The notes: a model not told the origin generated them from the sequence alone. Positions 47,758 through 60,413 are shown, counted from the first letter of the stretch. The stretch is 64,000 nucleotides of DNA from Blakeslea trispora (GCA_025331445.1 JAIWNE010000105.1:52936-116935), one strand, 5' to 3'. Program-made: numbers and translations.

Positions 47758-49573
47758 TTAGATACCAGCCATGTTGATGTATTTGATGTTCATGTAATCA
47801 TCGAGGCCAAACTTACTGCCTTCACGACCAACACCAGATTCCTTCACACCACCAAATGGTGTGTAACAGCTAGAGACAGCACCAGCATTGACACCAACCA
47901 TACCACTTTCCAAACGTTCAGCCACACGCCAGCATCGGCCGACATCGCGAGAGAAGAAGTAGTTGGCTAAACCAAATGGTGTATCATTTGCAAGAGAAAT
48001 AACCTCATCCTCGGTTTCAAAGGGGAACAAAGCAGCAATAGGACCAAAGGTCTCTTCAGTATGTATTTCCATATCAGAGGTCATGTCACCAAGGACAGTG
48101 GGAGCAAAGAAGTTACCACCATGATGTTTGCCACCAGCCAAGACTTGAGCACCCTTCTTGACAGCATCTTCCACATGTCTCTTGACCTTATCGACACCCT
48201 TGGAGTTGATCAAAGGACCATGCGTGGTCTTTTCATCAAAACCATGACCCACTTGGAATTTGCTTACTTTTTCAGCTAGACGGGCAGAAAATTCCTTATA
48301 GATCTTCTTTTGAACATAGATACGGTTAGCAGAAACACAAGTCTGACCACTACCTCTGAATTTACAAGCGATAACACCTTTTTCACCAAAAAAAATGAGT
48401 CTCAAGACATTTTTGTACAAATAAAAAAAAATCACCTTCAACAGCAGCATCGAGTTCAGCGTCATCAAAGATAATGAATGAAGCGTTGCCACCAAGCTCC
48501 ATGGAAATCTTTTTCATGGTACCTGCAGATTGAGACATCAAAAGCTTGCCGACAGCGGTCTAAAATTATCAAACAGTTTAGCTTCTTCTCGAGGATTATC
48601 TCTTCTTTTTTTAAAACAGAACTTACGGAACCAGTGAAAGAGATTTTCTTGACGATAGGGTTTGTGCACAATTCTTTACCTACATCTGCAACATGCTTAT
48701 CCGTGGGAATGATGTTAACAACACCAGGAGGAATACCAACACGCTTAGCCAACTCAGCCAAGGCAAAGGCAGAATAAGGAGTTTCGGCACCAGGCTTAAT
48801 GACGACAGTACAACCAGCAGCAAGAGCAGCACCTACTTTACGAGTAATCATAGCAGCAGGGAAGTCTATGATAGATGATCAGTTAGTAACTTGTTTCTCG
48901 TTATAACTCAGCTTGATTTATCACTTTACTCCAAGGGGTAATGATACCAACAACACCGACAGGTTGCTTAATAGCGATGGATCGTTGACCGGGAAGGTGA
49001 TTAGGAATAACAGTACCATAGGCGCGCACAGCTTCTTCAGCAAACCATTCATAGAATGAGGCAGCATAGGCAACTTCTCCCTTGGCTTCGGCCAATGTCT
49101 TACCATTTTCCCAAGTTAAGATGGTAGCCAAATCATCTTGGTTTTCAACCATGGCGTAATACCATTTCATAAGTAAGTCATGACGCTGCTTACCAGTGGT
49201 TTGAGACCATGTCTTAAAAGCCTCGGAGGCAACTTGAATGGCTTCCTTGGTTTCTTTGGCACCCATATCGGGCAGCTGGCCAATCTCTTTGTCAGTAGCA
49301 GGATCATAGACAGTGAACTTCTCGGCCACATTCTTGTCAGTCCATTCGTTGTTGATGAAGCCAGCTTCTTTGAACAAGGATTGATCCTTAAGCTATAAAT
49401 ATAATGATTGAGAAAATATTTCACCATAAAAAAAACGCGCTTTTCATTACCTTGGGAATAGTGACAGAAGTGATAATGGGTTTAGCAGACATAGCGAATC
49501 TTCTTACAGGAGTAGTACGAGAAGGGTTTAAACAAGCTTTAATATATGTATTCTGCAGAGCAGATTTTATCAT
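47758..49573 (-). CDS. UGA2: Succinate-semialdehyde dehydrogenase, mitochondrial-type
   Basis: Aldehyde dehydrogenase that oxidises succinate semialdehyde to succinate in the GABA shunt. Five exons give about 530 residues. Signatures: [20 protein letters not shown] (over a splice junction), [24 protein letters not shown] for the cofactor, the catalytic Glu in MELGGNA, the catalytic Cys in [11 protein letters not shown], and [13 protein letters not shown] near the end. The ATG at 49573 gives a leader ([20 protein letters not shown], then TPVRRFA) rich in Lys/Arg/Ser without acids, a good mitochondrial presequence. A second in-frame ATG (MSAKP) would give a cytosolic form. Introns at about 49394-49450, 48862-48927, 48560-48625 and 48388-48432. 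Confidence 0.92.
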
Positions 49574-50454
49574 GTTAAAAGAAAAAAAAAGTGGGGAAGA
49601 GAAAAATATGCAAGTTAAATAGGGTAAAAATCCAAAAGATTTATGAGCTCAGTTTGTATATGCGTGTATTTCAATTGGAAATCTAGAGCTGAGATGCGGT
49701 GGTTTAAAGTTCAACTTTCCATCTTTCCATTCTTTTTTCTAAGCCGACTATAATAGCCTATTGATATATATATATATATATATAAAGGAGAGAGAAGAGA
49801 AGCAGAAGGGACATCGCATGATAGAAATTTCTCTGCTATTAGATGATTAGTGTATATATGAAAAATAAATAAAAAAGAAAAACGGTATGAGTTGGTTCTG
49901 CAGTTTGATTTGTAAAATAAAGAGGAGCTTAATTATAGCACCTATTCTGTTATCAATAGGGCAGATAACGCTTTATCGTTATCTTGTTTAGTGACACCAT
50001 AATTGGTGCCCGTTTTCATTTTGTTTCTTCTAGTGAGCTTATCAAAAAAAAAAGTTAAAAGGGCAAACCAACAGAGCACCCGAAATTTCCTTTTTGAGCG
50101 AACAAAAGAAAAATTCGAAAAAGCTTTGCCTTTTTCTTTTTTCGTCTTTCTCTGATCTGATTCATGTAAGAAAGAAAACCAAAAGAAAGAAAGAAAAAAG
50201 TAAAGCGTCAACCAAATCCAAAACACAGTCAGTTACTTCATTGAGCTATTTTCCGTTCTGTACGAAGGATGGTAAAGCTAGCCAAAAGGGTACTCTGAAT
50301 GTTCCTTGTGCCTTGTTTACTTTTGTTTATTTAATTGCAAGTGGATACAGAGAAAATTGGTACCAACATGCTTGATATATAAATAAAACTCGCTGCTGTA
50401 GTCGTATTTTCCTTCGTTTTCTTTATTCTACATATTTTATTTTGATTTAGCATT
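49574..50454. other. Divergent intergenic region
   Basis: About 880 bp between the dehydrogenase and the seven-TM gene. It holds a (TA)10 run at 49764-49783 and pyrimidine- and purine-rich stretches. No gene seen. Confidence 0.5.
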
Positions 50455-51813
50455 ATGGATTTACCTCCAGAAAAAGATTTCAAGCTGTATCAAGAAATGC
50501 TTAAGGATGTCGTTGCTTCTCAAGTGCCGTATGCTTCTTTGAATGAAAACACAACAATCTATATTAGGCACACCGCCTCTACTATTGTCTATATGAGCAT
50601 ATGTCTTGCATGTTCTGCTTGGCAGCTTCTTACAGCTATAGAGATGGTGTACCGAGTTCGTAAATGGCTTCAATTTGCCGTTTTATGCCAGACACTATTG
50701 TCATTCATGGTTATTCTCTGCAGTGTGCTCAACCCACTTACAAACCTATCTTGTGAGATTGTATGATCCTAAATCAATCATATGTTACATCTCTTACCTT
50801 TATTTCTTTTCTTTATTTTTTAAATAGAGATTCTGGATATCTATCATCTTTATCAATTTAGGGGGTTGTTGCATTCAATCCATTCTGCTTTACAAAGCCT
50901 ATATTTGCTATGATCGAGCAAAATGGTTGATCCTTATTGGGTCTATCATCAACCTAGGCTATATTGCTCTTGTAATCATTCTTTCTAATTTGGCCAAACT
51001 ACCGACCTATAAAGATCTCCTGGGGAACTGTATAGTAATGTTTATATTATCTGTCATTCAGAAAAAAAAACTTACTTGTTTTACATTAGTTGGAAAATTG
51101 CAAGTGTCTTCAACATAATTTCTCATTGGATATACTAACTTATTTGTGTCCCAACAGTGGACTGGCCTGCATTGGCAAAACTAGGTCTCGATATTGCCAG
51201 CAACTTTTTTCTTTCAATTGCATTTTTGATGGTCATTTATCGCCATTACCGTGTATTTGGTAATAGCTTGCACAAGTCTTTACTGTCTAATGGCATTATT
51301 TTCTCGTACAGTATATATTTAGTTGTTTAAAGAAGAAAACGTTTTGACCTATTGTTTAGGGTAGGAGTCATTGCTTCGAATGTTGTTACCGCCATTTTGA
51401 TATCTTGCAGAGTGATGGATGGTCTTTCAGCCGACCTTTATTCATTTGACTGTAATTTCTTCTTTCAAAAGAACAAGATCAGTGTTACTTACCCCTCTTT
51501 TTTCTTTTTATATTACTCTATAGGGGTCATCACAAGCTATCTACTCATCAAACAGTTCAGTTATAAGCAAAAGAAGTCTAAGGATGCTGGTCGCCCACAA
51601 GACGAGGAAGATGAAGAGCAAGCTATCTCTCAAGTACTGAATCAATCGTTTGCGAATTCTCGCTATGATTATCATCAGAATAGCTCAAATACCTGTCCTA
51701 TGGACACTATTAGCAGTAAAGCAAAGCATAATTCTCGATTCTCATCAGGTATTTTATCTGCTTCAACTACAATTAAGGCTTCAGATGATATACAGCCCAA
51801 AATAGTATTGTAA
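50455..51813 (+). CDS. Seven-helix membrane protein of unknown function
   Basis: Five exons, joined in frame at ITxRFWISIIF, NCxDWPALAKL, YRVGVIASN and FDWVITSYL, give about 335 residues with about seven hydrophobic segments and a hydrophilic, acidic then Ser-rich C-tail (DAGRPQDEEDEEQAIS). Recognisable pieces are helix 3 with YKAYICYDRAKWL and helix 5 IASNFFLSIAFLMVIYRHY. The topology, N-terminal soluble part outside and charged tail inside, resembles fungal GPCR-like proteins, but no defined receptor motif is present. An Asn in NENTTIY could be glycosylated. Family not recognised. Confidence 0.7.
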
Positions 51814-51987
51814 AGGTGACTTTGATAGTAATAATAAACATAACGAACAAATGCTTTTCATTGGTTAAGAATAATATACTATTTTTTTTTTTAAACAAAA
51901 AGCAACCTCCTTTCTCTCTTTCATTTCCACTCTTTTTTTTTTCTTTCCATTTACTACTATCACTACTTGCTGTCAACTCAATTCATC

Positions 51988-52904
51988 ATGGCTACAAAAG
52001 GCGCTTATAAAAGACTAACAAAGGAATATATGGCTATCCAGAAAAAGTAAGTCAAAGACAGACGATGACTCAGATGAGTTTAACTGTTTATCTCAGTCCA
52101 CCTCCTTATATTGTTGCAAAGCCTCTAGAAAGTAATATCTTAGACTGGTAAAAATCGAACACATTCGATATGAAGCCATCCGTAATCTAATATATCCAAC
52201 CTAGGCATTATGTAATTACGGGCCCTCCCGACTCACCCTATGAAGGTGGAGAATATTATGGTAGAATCACTTTTCCTGCTGAATACCCCTTTAAACCACC
52301 CGCCATCCGAATGACAACACCTTCTGGTCGATTTCAGCCTGACACTCGTCTTTGCTTAAGTATGAGTGATTTTCATCCCAGTTCATGGAATCCAAGTTGG
52401 TCTATCGCTACTATCTTGAATGGCTTATTGAGCTTTATGGTAAGATGGGTGATTACCTTGATTGTGTCGGAATGACTTATACATTTTATCCAGGTAAGTG
52501 ATGAAGCGACTACAGGCAGTATAAAGACAAGCATGAATGATAAGAAAATGTATGCTGCTCGATCACATCTATGGAATCTCAAAAATCCAAAGTTTAGAGG
52601 TAAAGAAATTGACAACTTACTTTCTCATGCTGAAATTAATGGTGTTTCTTCTATAGAGGTTTTTCCTGAATTATGTACAATCAACAGCAATCAACTATCA
52701 GCTGATTCACTGCTGCTGAAGCGAACCACAACACCTAAATCACTCACTACAGAACCAAACCAACAACCACAGCCACAGCCACAGAATGCTATGGCACAGA
52801 CAGCAATGAGTCGAGGAAAACGATGGATATTTGTGTTGGTGGTGTTTGTTTATTTGGTTATTTCGAAATTGATTGCTCGTTCTACATCTAACAATTCGGC
52901 TTGA
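51988..52904 (+). CDS. UBC6: Tail-anchored ubiquitin-conjugating enzyme Ubc6 (UBE2J type)
   Basis: ER-membrane E2 enzyme of ER-associated degradation. Start [20 protein letters not shown] joins [17 protein letters not shown] and [19 protein letters not shown] over two introns. The catalytic Cys is in [19 protein letters not shown], which lacks the HPN triad and has the Ubc6-type region instead. After a Gln/Pro linker ([15 protein letters not shown]) the protein ends with one hydrophobic helix ([17 protein letters not shown]) and a short lumenal tail, which is the tail anchor. About 235 residues. The gene lies 174 bp after the seven-TM gene on the same strand. Confidence 0.93.
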
Positions 52905-54125
52905 TACACTTTCTTTCCGGAAAGTTAAATTGCCCAGGGGCGAGAATAAAGTTCAGGTTGTACAAAATAAACTTGTTCTGGTAGAAAATCATAGATGAGC
53001 AATTCAATTCCTTGTTTCAAAACAACAAGCGTTCTGTTACCAACACATATGGCAATGTATTATATTGATGAGCAACAGATTCGCCTTTCATTAAGCTTCC
53101 ATACACAAGATCTAGCTCAATTGCCTTTGGAGAGTAAGAATCAAGTCAAGGTAATGTCAGTAAGAAAAAAAAAAGGAAGCAAAACCTATGAAGGATGATG
53201 TTATGAGAGGAGCATCAATGAAGCGAAATTATACAGCTATATTATGGTCAGTGTAAAGAATGAGTGTAAGCAATATAAGAAAGTTTCTAGTAATATTTTT
53301 TTTAAGAAAGGAGAAAAGACTGACTGTCTGCCTATTCTCAACGAAAAGCACAAAGGCTTCATGTTCCATATTGATTTGAAATAGAGTGCGACTACCAGGT
53401 GAAAATACATCTGCAGCAGCCACATTTCAAAACCTAAGCAATGACAAAAGGCTGTTTTAGGCGCAGCTTCTGCTGAATGTCCAGACAAACGCAGCCTTAA
53501 GCTTCCTCAGACTTCATTTAACAAAAAAAAAAATAATGCAGAGTTTATGCGCAAAACAAGGATAATGTGTACATAGCAGTCTTTTGAAAACTGTAATGAA
53601 CGAAATGAGCTGGCGTTCATACATCAAAAACTGACACCTGATGACTGATCTATTCACATATTAGAAAGCATAATCGAACAAGTAGAATTTTGTGATTATC
53701 ATTCTATTTGTTTGCCTCCACTATCTTCTTCAAGCAACTCTGCGTCCAAAAATAAAGCGAAAGGTAGCTTAAAGCTTTAGCGCAAAGCTACTTTACGTAT
53801 CGCTATTGCTCATTGTAATCAGCTGCTTCTTCTACTCTTTTTGTCGCTAGTCTGCATTAGAGATGTTTTAATGGCAATCTCTATTTCCTCTTTAGGCGTC
53901 AATTTGTTAGAGAGCATTTTGGATAATCCTTTTCGCGCTCATTTTGTGTGTATAGGTTTATTTATTGTTCTTTAAATGTATGGCTTTCGAAAGGTATAGG
54001 AATAATGACATGCTTTTTATTGTCTATAAAAAGGAGAACAAAAAGAGGATCTTGAAGCTATACCACGTTGGAGTCAACATGGATAGTTGAAGGGCAAAAT
54101 TGACAATTCAGTTTTCGGAAAGAGA
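52905..54125. other. Intergenic region of 1.2 kb, no gene seen
   Basis: Short frames on both strands without domains. It separates two convergent genes (UBC6 and the zinc-finger gene), so no promoter is expected. Confidence 0.5.
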
Positions 54126-55518
<1,393 letters not shown>

Positions 55519-55779
55519 GTTTTATCTGGCCCTTTCTTCATAATAGTCTCAGAGGAGAAAGAAAAAGTTTGTTTTGAAGAAAGAAAGAGTAATTCAAAAA
55601 AGTTTTATGATTTTTTTTTTTATAGAATATCAGATGGAGATGGTTTTTTCGACCAATTAAATCTCATTTTGGATTTACCGAGTATTTTTTCGGTCCAAAT
55701 TTAGCTACAGTTGTTCCAGTACCAATTCGCAGATTTAAAAAAAAAACACATTTCAATAATCTTTTCTTTCATTTTGAAT

Positions 55780-56760
55780 GAAGATGGCCAGGGTAGCATT
55801 TACGACGAAAGCGACGCTAAGGCCATGGATATTGTTGATGAAAAGCCAGATCATTATGCCTTAAAACAGCTGGTTAATTTAGACACTCACATAGAAAGAG
55901 CTGACGTTACCATCATGAATACTGGCGAAGGTTAATCAAATAGTGGCGTGTCTGAGGACATGAATACTGTTATGCTTAGTAGAGAGGAAGAAGAGAAGAC
56001 AAAGTATCAAGTCTATACTACTGACAAAAGTATTTGTTTTTTTATTATAAAATACAACTTCTGATGTCTGTGAGGGCTGTAGCACTAAAGGCAGGTGTTA
56101 AGGAAAGCGCTGCTCGCGGTTGGTGGAAGAAATATGAGAACAATTCAGAAGGGGTTTCCTTTGAAAAAAAAAAAGACCAACCTTCAGAACAGGCCTCTTA
56201 GCCGCCTTCAAGAGGATCATAAGCAGAGTCTGCTTGATTTCTTTGATAATGATCCAAGTTCAACTATTGAAGACGCTGTTTCAATGTTGACAAACAAGTT
56301 TGCTAATTTGGATATCAAGAAGTCTCGAGTGAATGAGTTGAAAAGCGTTTTGATTAGGTGATGACCTGGAAGGACTCGGAAATGGACTTCCTAAGCAATT
56401 GTGTCTTTATAGATGAGGCTGGCTTTGACATCAACATGAGATCAAATGGGGCTTGGTCAACTAAGGGTGAGAAAGCAGTGGTATCAACACCGACAACTAG
56501 AGCACCAACCCATACAATCATTGGTGTTATTTCGTCTTTGGGTATTGTCAACTTGAGCATTCGAATGCCAAAGCAAGCACTTGAAATAAGAAAGATTCAA
56601 AGGGGCAAAAAAAAAGAAAGCAGCCTGAAGATAGTAGTAGAAATGAGGGGCCTAAGGTTACTACGGCTGGACATTATTTTAAGTTCTTAGAGGAGACTTT
56701 GAATGTAATGGAGAGCATTAACCACATTGGAAGCCGGAGCAAAGGCTACTAAGATTGTTT
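55780..56760 (+). pseudogene. Broken Tc1/mariner-like transposase, 5' and middle parts
   Basis: Pieces in different frames read as one DDE_3-type transposase. An acidic leader (55790-55930, then TAA/TAG) comes first, then a helix-turn-helix part MSVRAVALKAGVKESAARGW (about 56060-56125). A frameshift follows after the A11 run near 56164. Next is SRLQEDHKQSLLDFFDNDPS, stops at 56359, and the catalytic start CVFIDEAGFDINM (about 56400-56440) with GAWSTKGEKAVVSTPTTRAP. The last piece is TTAGHYFKFLEETLNVMESI (about 56660-56730). The C-terminal third with the second Asp and the Glu is missing here but occurs inverted at 57227-57545. The element is dead. Confidence 0.75.
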
Positions 56761-56844
56761 TAGGTACGCCAAACAATTAGATATCTTCAATTTATATTAT
56801 TCTAATTTAAAGCTATGAATAAAAGCGCGGCTCAGGGGGGATAG

Positions 56845-57059
56845 TAGAGATATATTCAAAAAGTTTCACCCCGAAATTTAACCGCAATTGATAGCCATTC
56901 TGTAAGAAATGGACATGAATAAATCAGGATCTCATTGTTAGAAAGCTCTTTTTCTTCTCAGGCATACTATGACATCCAGATCCATTCATGTCCATTTCTT
57001 ACAGAATGGCTATCAATTGCGGTTAAATTTCGGGGTGAAACTTTTTGAATATATCTCTA
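56845..57059. repeat. 76-bp perfect inverted repeat with 63-nt spacer
   Basis: Arm 56845-56920 is the exact reverse complement of arm 56984-57059. The arms include TTTCACCCCGAAATTTAACC and end ...GACATGAAT. They lie between the two oppositely oriented halves of a Tc1-like transposase, so they could be terminal repeats of two tail-to-tail copies or a foldback unit. Perfect identity indicates a young duplication or active correction. Confidence 0.92.
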
Positions 57060-57226
57060 TCATATCTTTCGTCTTCATTACGGCAACAGGGAGATTGGCT
57101 GAAGCTAAAACAATGTTTGTCGTTTTGACTGTGGACGAATGTCCATATATACTAAATTGACATACACAAACCCTGTCATTACACAATTAGCGTACACGAA
57201 TGAATATTTTAAAAACAAAAGAGAGA

Positions 57227-57545
57227 GATATATATCTTAGGAAGGGATTTTATTCAAACACTAAATAATCTGACACCTGGAATGGCTGCAAAAACCATAA
57301 CGATAGCTGATAAGCACATTGCTTTAGGCGTATGCAATTCTGTTAAGATGACTTAGCTACCAACCTTTTACGCTTCATTTTGCCTTTAAGGATGGCCCAA
57401 GACTGTTCACTTGGGCTCAATTCGGGTGAATAAGGTGGAAAGAACATGAATCGATAGCGGCCGCCTTCAATTTTGCGAATCATGAACCCAGACTTATGGA
57501 TAGGCACATCTTCTATCACTAGAAAATGTCTGTAACTTTATTGAG
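57227..57545 (-). pseudogene. Inverted C-terminal part of a Tc1-like transposase
   Basis: The minus strand reads LVIEDVPIHKSGFMIRKIEG then FMFFPPYSPELSPSEQSWAIL. This is the end of the DDE_3 catalytic core with its second Asp (normally MDNAPIH, here IEDVPIH) and Glu (normally NPIEQFW, here SPSEQSW), followed by KGKMKRKRL, then a degenerate tail. It supplies what is missing from the plus-strand fragment at 55780-56760, on the opposite strand. Confidence 0.78.
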
Positions 57546-57659
57546 CACTGAAAAGGCATTGGTTTAATCAGTGAAGTTGATGATATAGTACGAATCATAA
57601 AGTTTAAACAGCAAAAGTCAAACGAATAGGATATATTACAAATATAAAGTAGATCTTTA

Positions 57660-58275
57660 TTAAGTCGCAAAACGGCAGAGAGGAAGCAACTCAGACTCAG
57701 TACCATCGTTTGCTTCAAAGTCTTCAAAAGCTTCTGAAGCAAAAGCCTAAAGCTGCTGTTAGTCAAGAAAAGAAAAATGAGATGCTTTCTAAAAATAAGT
57801 ACCTTCATCCGGAAAATGACCTTGAGTAGGTTTTTCAGCAGATGTATTTCGTTTCTGCCTTTGGGCAGCGAAAAGGTATCAAGTTCTACCATCTGGTAAA
57901 TGACTTCGTGTTCAATTTTCATCATATATAAGTAACAGTCGTAGCCTAAAATGTATGTTTAGTATGATATATACTTCTCTTGTTTGTCTGACAAACCATC
58001 TACTAACAAGCCAAGCACATGTGGCTGTCTCAGGCCACGCTTGATGACTCTGTCAATCATGGACTTCAAAGTGAAGCCCAGCTTAATAAAGTCGTTGCTG
58101 TTTTTGTTTCTTAGTGGCGCCTTCATTTCCATCACAAAAACTTCAACAAGAGTTTCTTCACTGTAAAAAAAAACAAGGTGTAATTTGGCTTGAGGATGCA
58201 ACTGCTCAACTTCTTGTTGCACCATTCCCACTGAAATACATCATCATTGTCTTGGCCCAAGATGATTTCCAATGT
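57660..58275 (-). pseudogene. PD-(D/E)XK-nuclease-like gene, 5'-truncated and frameshifted
   Basis: The minus strand starts near QDTLEIILGQDNDDVFQWEW, then WCNKKLSSCILKPNYTL (equivalent of the PD motif, but PN here). A T9 run near 58166 breaks the frame, which resumes as EETLVEVFVMEMKAP (the E-x-K motif). Next are KLGFTLKSMIDRVIKRG, HVLGLLVDG, an intron (about 57955-58010), YDCYLYMMKIEHEVIYQMVEL, FSLPKGRNEIHLLKNLL and a tail EDFEANDGTESELLPL. Motif order and spacing match the gene at 59107-60147, so the two are diverged relatives placed head-to-head. No in-frame start exists, so it is probably inactive, unless an unusual intron removes the T9 region. Confidence 0.55.
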
Positions 58276-59106
58276 ATCTTGTGAAATATTGATAGATAGA
58301 AAGAAGAGATCAAAGGGTAAATACTTTGAAACGGGTTATACGATTTATTCAGGAATAAAAAGTGAGAGAGAGTTCTATCTATTCTGATTTTTTACAAGAG
58401 TATTTATATGAGCGGATTGAATAATGGTTTATCCTTAATTTCAATCTGAGAAAGATCTTGTAATTGCTTCTTTAAGATTCGCTTTATTTTTTACACTTTT
58501 TTACACTTCTTTAGCTTTCTACACCTTGTTATGATTACACAAAAAATTAAAAAATGGCTCTTTAGCCTTTGGCTTTATAATTAAATGGCTTATGCTTATT
58601 TTTCTTCTCTTTCAGCCTACTGTCTTTATTTCGTCATTTATCTGACTTTACTTTAGGATTACCTTCCAAATACCTCTTCTTTACCTTTAAATTAAATTTG
58701 CATACATCTTTATTTTTTACCCAGACTGTTTCACCTCACTTGGCCTATCCCCCCATTTACCATTTTCGTACATATTTTTGCATAAAATCTGAAATCGATC
58801 CCCCCATTTGATTGTCTCTTCATTTTCACTGCTATTTTTTTCCCTTTTCAGCCAAATCTCTTTCTCACAGATTATTTTTCTTAGTCTTTTTATTTATTTT
58901 ATGGCCTTTGACATGTAAAAAAAAACCGAGATCAACTCATCTCTTCAGATCAGCTTCAAACTTGAAAACTAACCTCCCATTACCCTCTATATCACACTTT
59001 AACAAAAAAAAAACCTTCCCTTTCATCATTTCAAAAGCCAAAAGAAACACGTCTATAAAAGCTGAATATTGACCTCAATCAGAAAAACCTCACTCGAATA
59101 TTTTAA
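58276..59106. other. Spacer between the two PD-(D/E)XK-like genes
   Basis: About 830 bp, pyrimidine-rich on the plus strand (long CTTTTTCTT runs, several CCCCCATTT blocks at about 58748, 58800). It has the look of a promoter/leader of the rightward gene. A plus frame at 58812-59072 is composition-driven and ends before the gene; it may contain an untranslated or first exon that I could not join. Confidence 0.4.
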
Positions 59107-60147
59107 AAACTCCTACACGCCGTGGTGATAGTGAATGACTATCGTTTGGAACCGCTGCTTTATTTCCCTTCTGTCCACAATGTGGACTTACATGACTTGT
59201 TTGACAAGTACAGGGCTGCAGCCTACGATGAAGTCCAGTCAAATGATTTTACGGATCAGCAGCTTCTTTCGCTGTCGAACATCATTCCATTAAAAAGAAA
59301 CGAGCAACTTGAATTCCTTTCCGTTGAACAATCCCATTCGTTATATAGTTCCGTATCAACTTCTGTCCTTGACTTTATCCCTTCCTTGCCCTCTACAATT
59401 ATCCATGAACTTCGCCCAATCTTTCAAACCTTTGTATCCGACCAGAAATGCCTTTCCTTTGCCTCTGACATTTGCTCAACAGCCAAAAAATATGATGATC
59501 CAGTCCTTCAATCCATTTCACTTTCCTTTAATACCCTTTCCCATGAAATCACTCCTATGTCTATTCCCAAGATGTCTGAAATGCGCGTCCAATGTTCATT
59601 TATTCATCCTTTGCTTCTGGGAATTACTAAGACTATGCCTTCAACCTTACCTCATTGCTCAAACAAGCTTGCATTTGATGATAATCACTACATCATGCAT
59701 TGCCGCCCAGACTATAGAGTTGATCTCTATACTGAAAGCGGTATGTATGATGGCACCAACTTGTTTGGTGAACTGAAGCCTGCAGATGCAGATCCTAGTG
59801 ATGTGAAACGTGATTATCACAAGTGCATGTGTTTGGGTAAACTTGCACTTCAATCATTTAACTATCCTTACGTTCTTAATTTTTATTCTGTTCATACCAC
59901 CATTCATTTCTATTTATACCACTCATTGAATTCCCATCTCACCTTTGCCCTTCATCTCGATACTATTACGATCCCTAGCACTTTTGACACATTTGAAACC
60001 TATTTAACACTTCTTTCCATCCTTTACCGTTTGTCCCACATCTTTCATACCCTGTGCATTCCTAAAAATCAAAATCTTCAAAAACCGATATCCCCTACCG
60101 TTCCCTATTCTGCTACAAAACACGCAATCAAAAAAAAGAAAAATTAA
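59107..60147 (+). CDS. PD-(D/E)XK-nuclease-like protein, start unresolved
   Basis: Open from 59107 to TAA at 60145-60147, about 345 codons in one exon. No in-frame ATG exists near the beginning (GTG codons only), so an upstream exon ending near an acceptor such as GTGATAG at 59125-59131 is likely, or the 5' end is lost. The recognisable core is HCRPDYRVDLY (PD motif, about 59698-59730), then about 15 residues on LFGELKPADAD (E-x-K), DYHKCMCLGKLAL, YVLNFYSVHTTIHFYLYH and TITIPSTFDTFETYL. This order fits the restriction-endonuclease-like fold. Similar proteins are repeated in Mucorales genomes as I recall them. Role unknown; linked mobile DNA suggests transposon cargo or a selfish gene (inference). 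AATAAA lies 8 bp past the stop. Confidence 0.6.
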   Translation, partial: KLLHAVVIVNDYRLEPLLYFPSVHNVDLHDLFDKYRAAAYDEVQSNDFTDQQLLSLSNIIPLKRNEQLEFLSVEQSHSLYSSVSTSVLDFIPSLPSTIIHELRPIFQTFVSDQKCLSFASDICSTAKKYDDPVLQSISLSFNTLSHEITPMSIPKMSEMRVQCSFIHPLLLGITKTMPSTLPHCSNKLAFDDNHYIMHCRPDYRVDLYTESGMYDGTNLFGELKPADADPSDVKRDYHKCMCLGKLALQSFNYPYVLNFYSVHTTIHFYLYHSLNSHLTFALHLDTITIPSTFDTFETYLTLLSILYRLSHIFHTLCIPKNQNLQKPISPTVPYSATKHAIKKKKN

Positions 60148-60413
60148 TCATAAATAAACTTTACCTTCGTTTTTATAATATTTTAAAACATGACATGTAA
60201 CATCTATCTGATAGTATTAAATATCTTCTAATGTCTAAATTCCGCTTGATATAGGAGCCTATACTTCTGCTGAGTTCACGGTGCAACCGGTAAATACGTC
60301 GATCGTTCCCTATGAGTGGGTGAACAATGCAAACGCTTAGTTCTAGAATTCTGCAAAATTAGGAAAGGAGAGTCCGCATAAAAGAATCAAAAAGCAACGT
60401 CGCTATGAACGCT
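60148..60413 (+). other. Short coding-like relic left of the Tc1 insertion
   Basis: After a possible acceptor (ATATAG, about 60250-60255) a frame reads GAYTSAEFTVQPVNTSIVPY and, past two stops, ESPHKRIKKQRRYERLAALK into the palindrome. It looks like decayed coding sequence of unknown family. A GACATGTAACAT motif at 60192-60203 recurs inverted at 61952-61963. Confidence 0.3.

Noticed and set aside
53229..53488. Overlapping 64- and 83-codon minus frames
   Set aside because: Two competing frames in the same DNA with no domain or promoter; the region lies between convergent genes.
58812..59072. 86-codon frame rich in Phe/Leu/Ser/Lys
   Set aside because: It reflects pyrimidine-rich promoter-like DNA, ends before the nuclease-like gene and shows no domain; it may only contain an untranslated leader.
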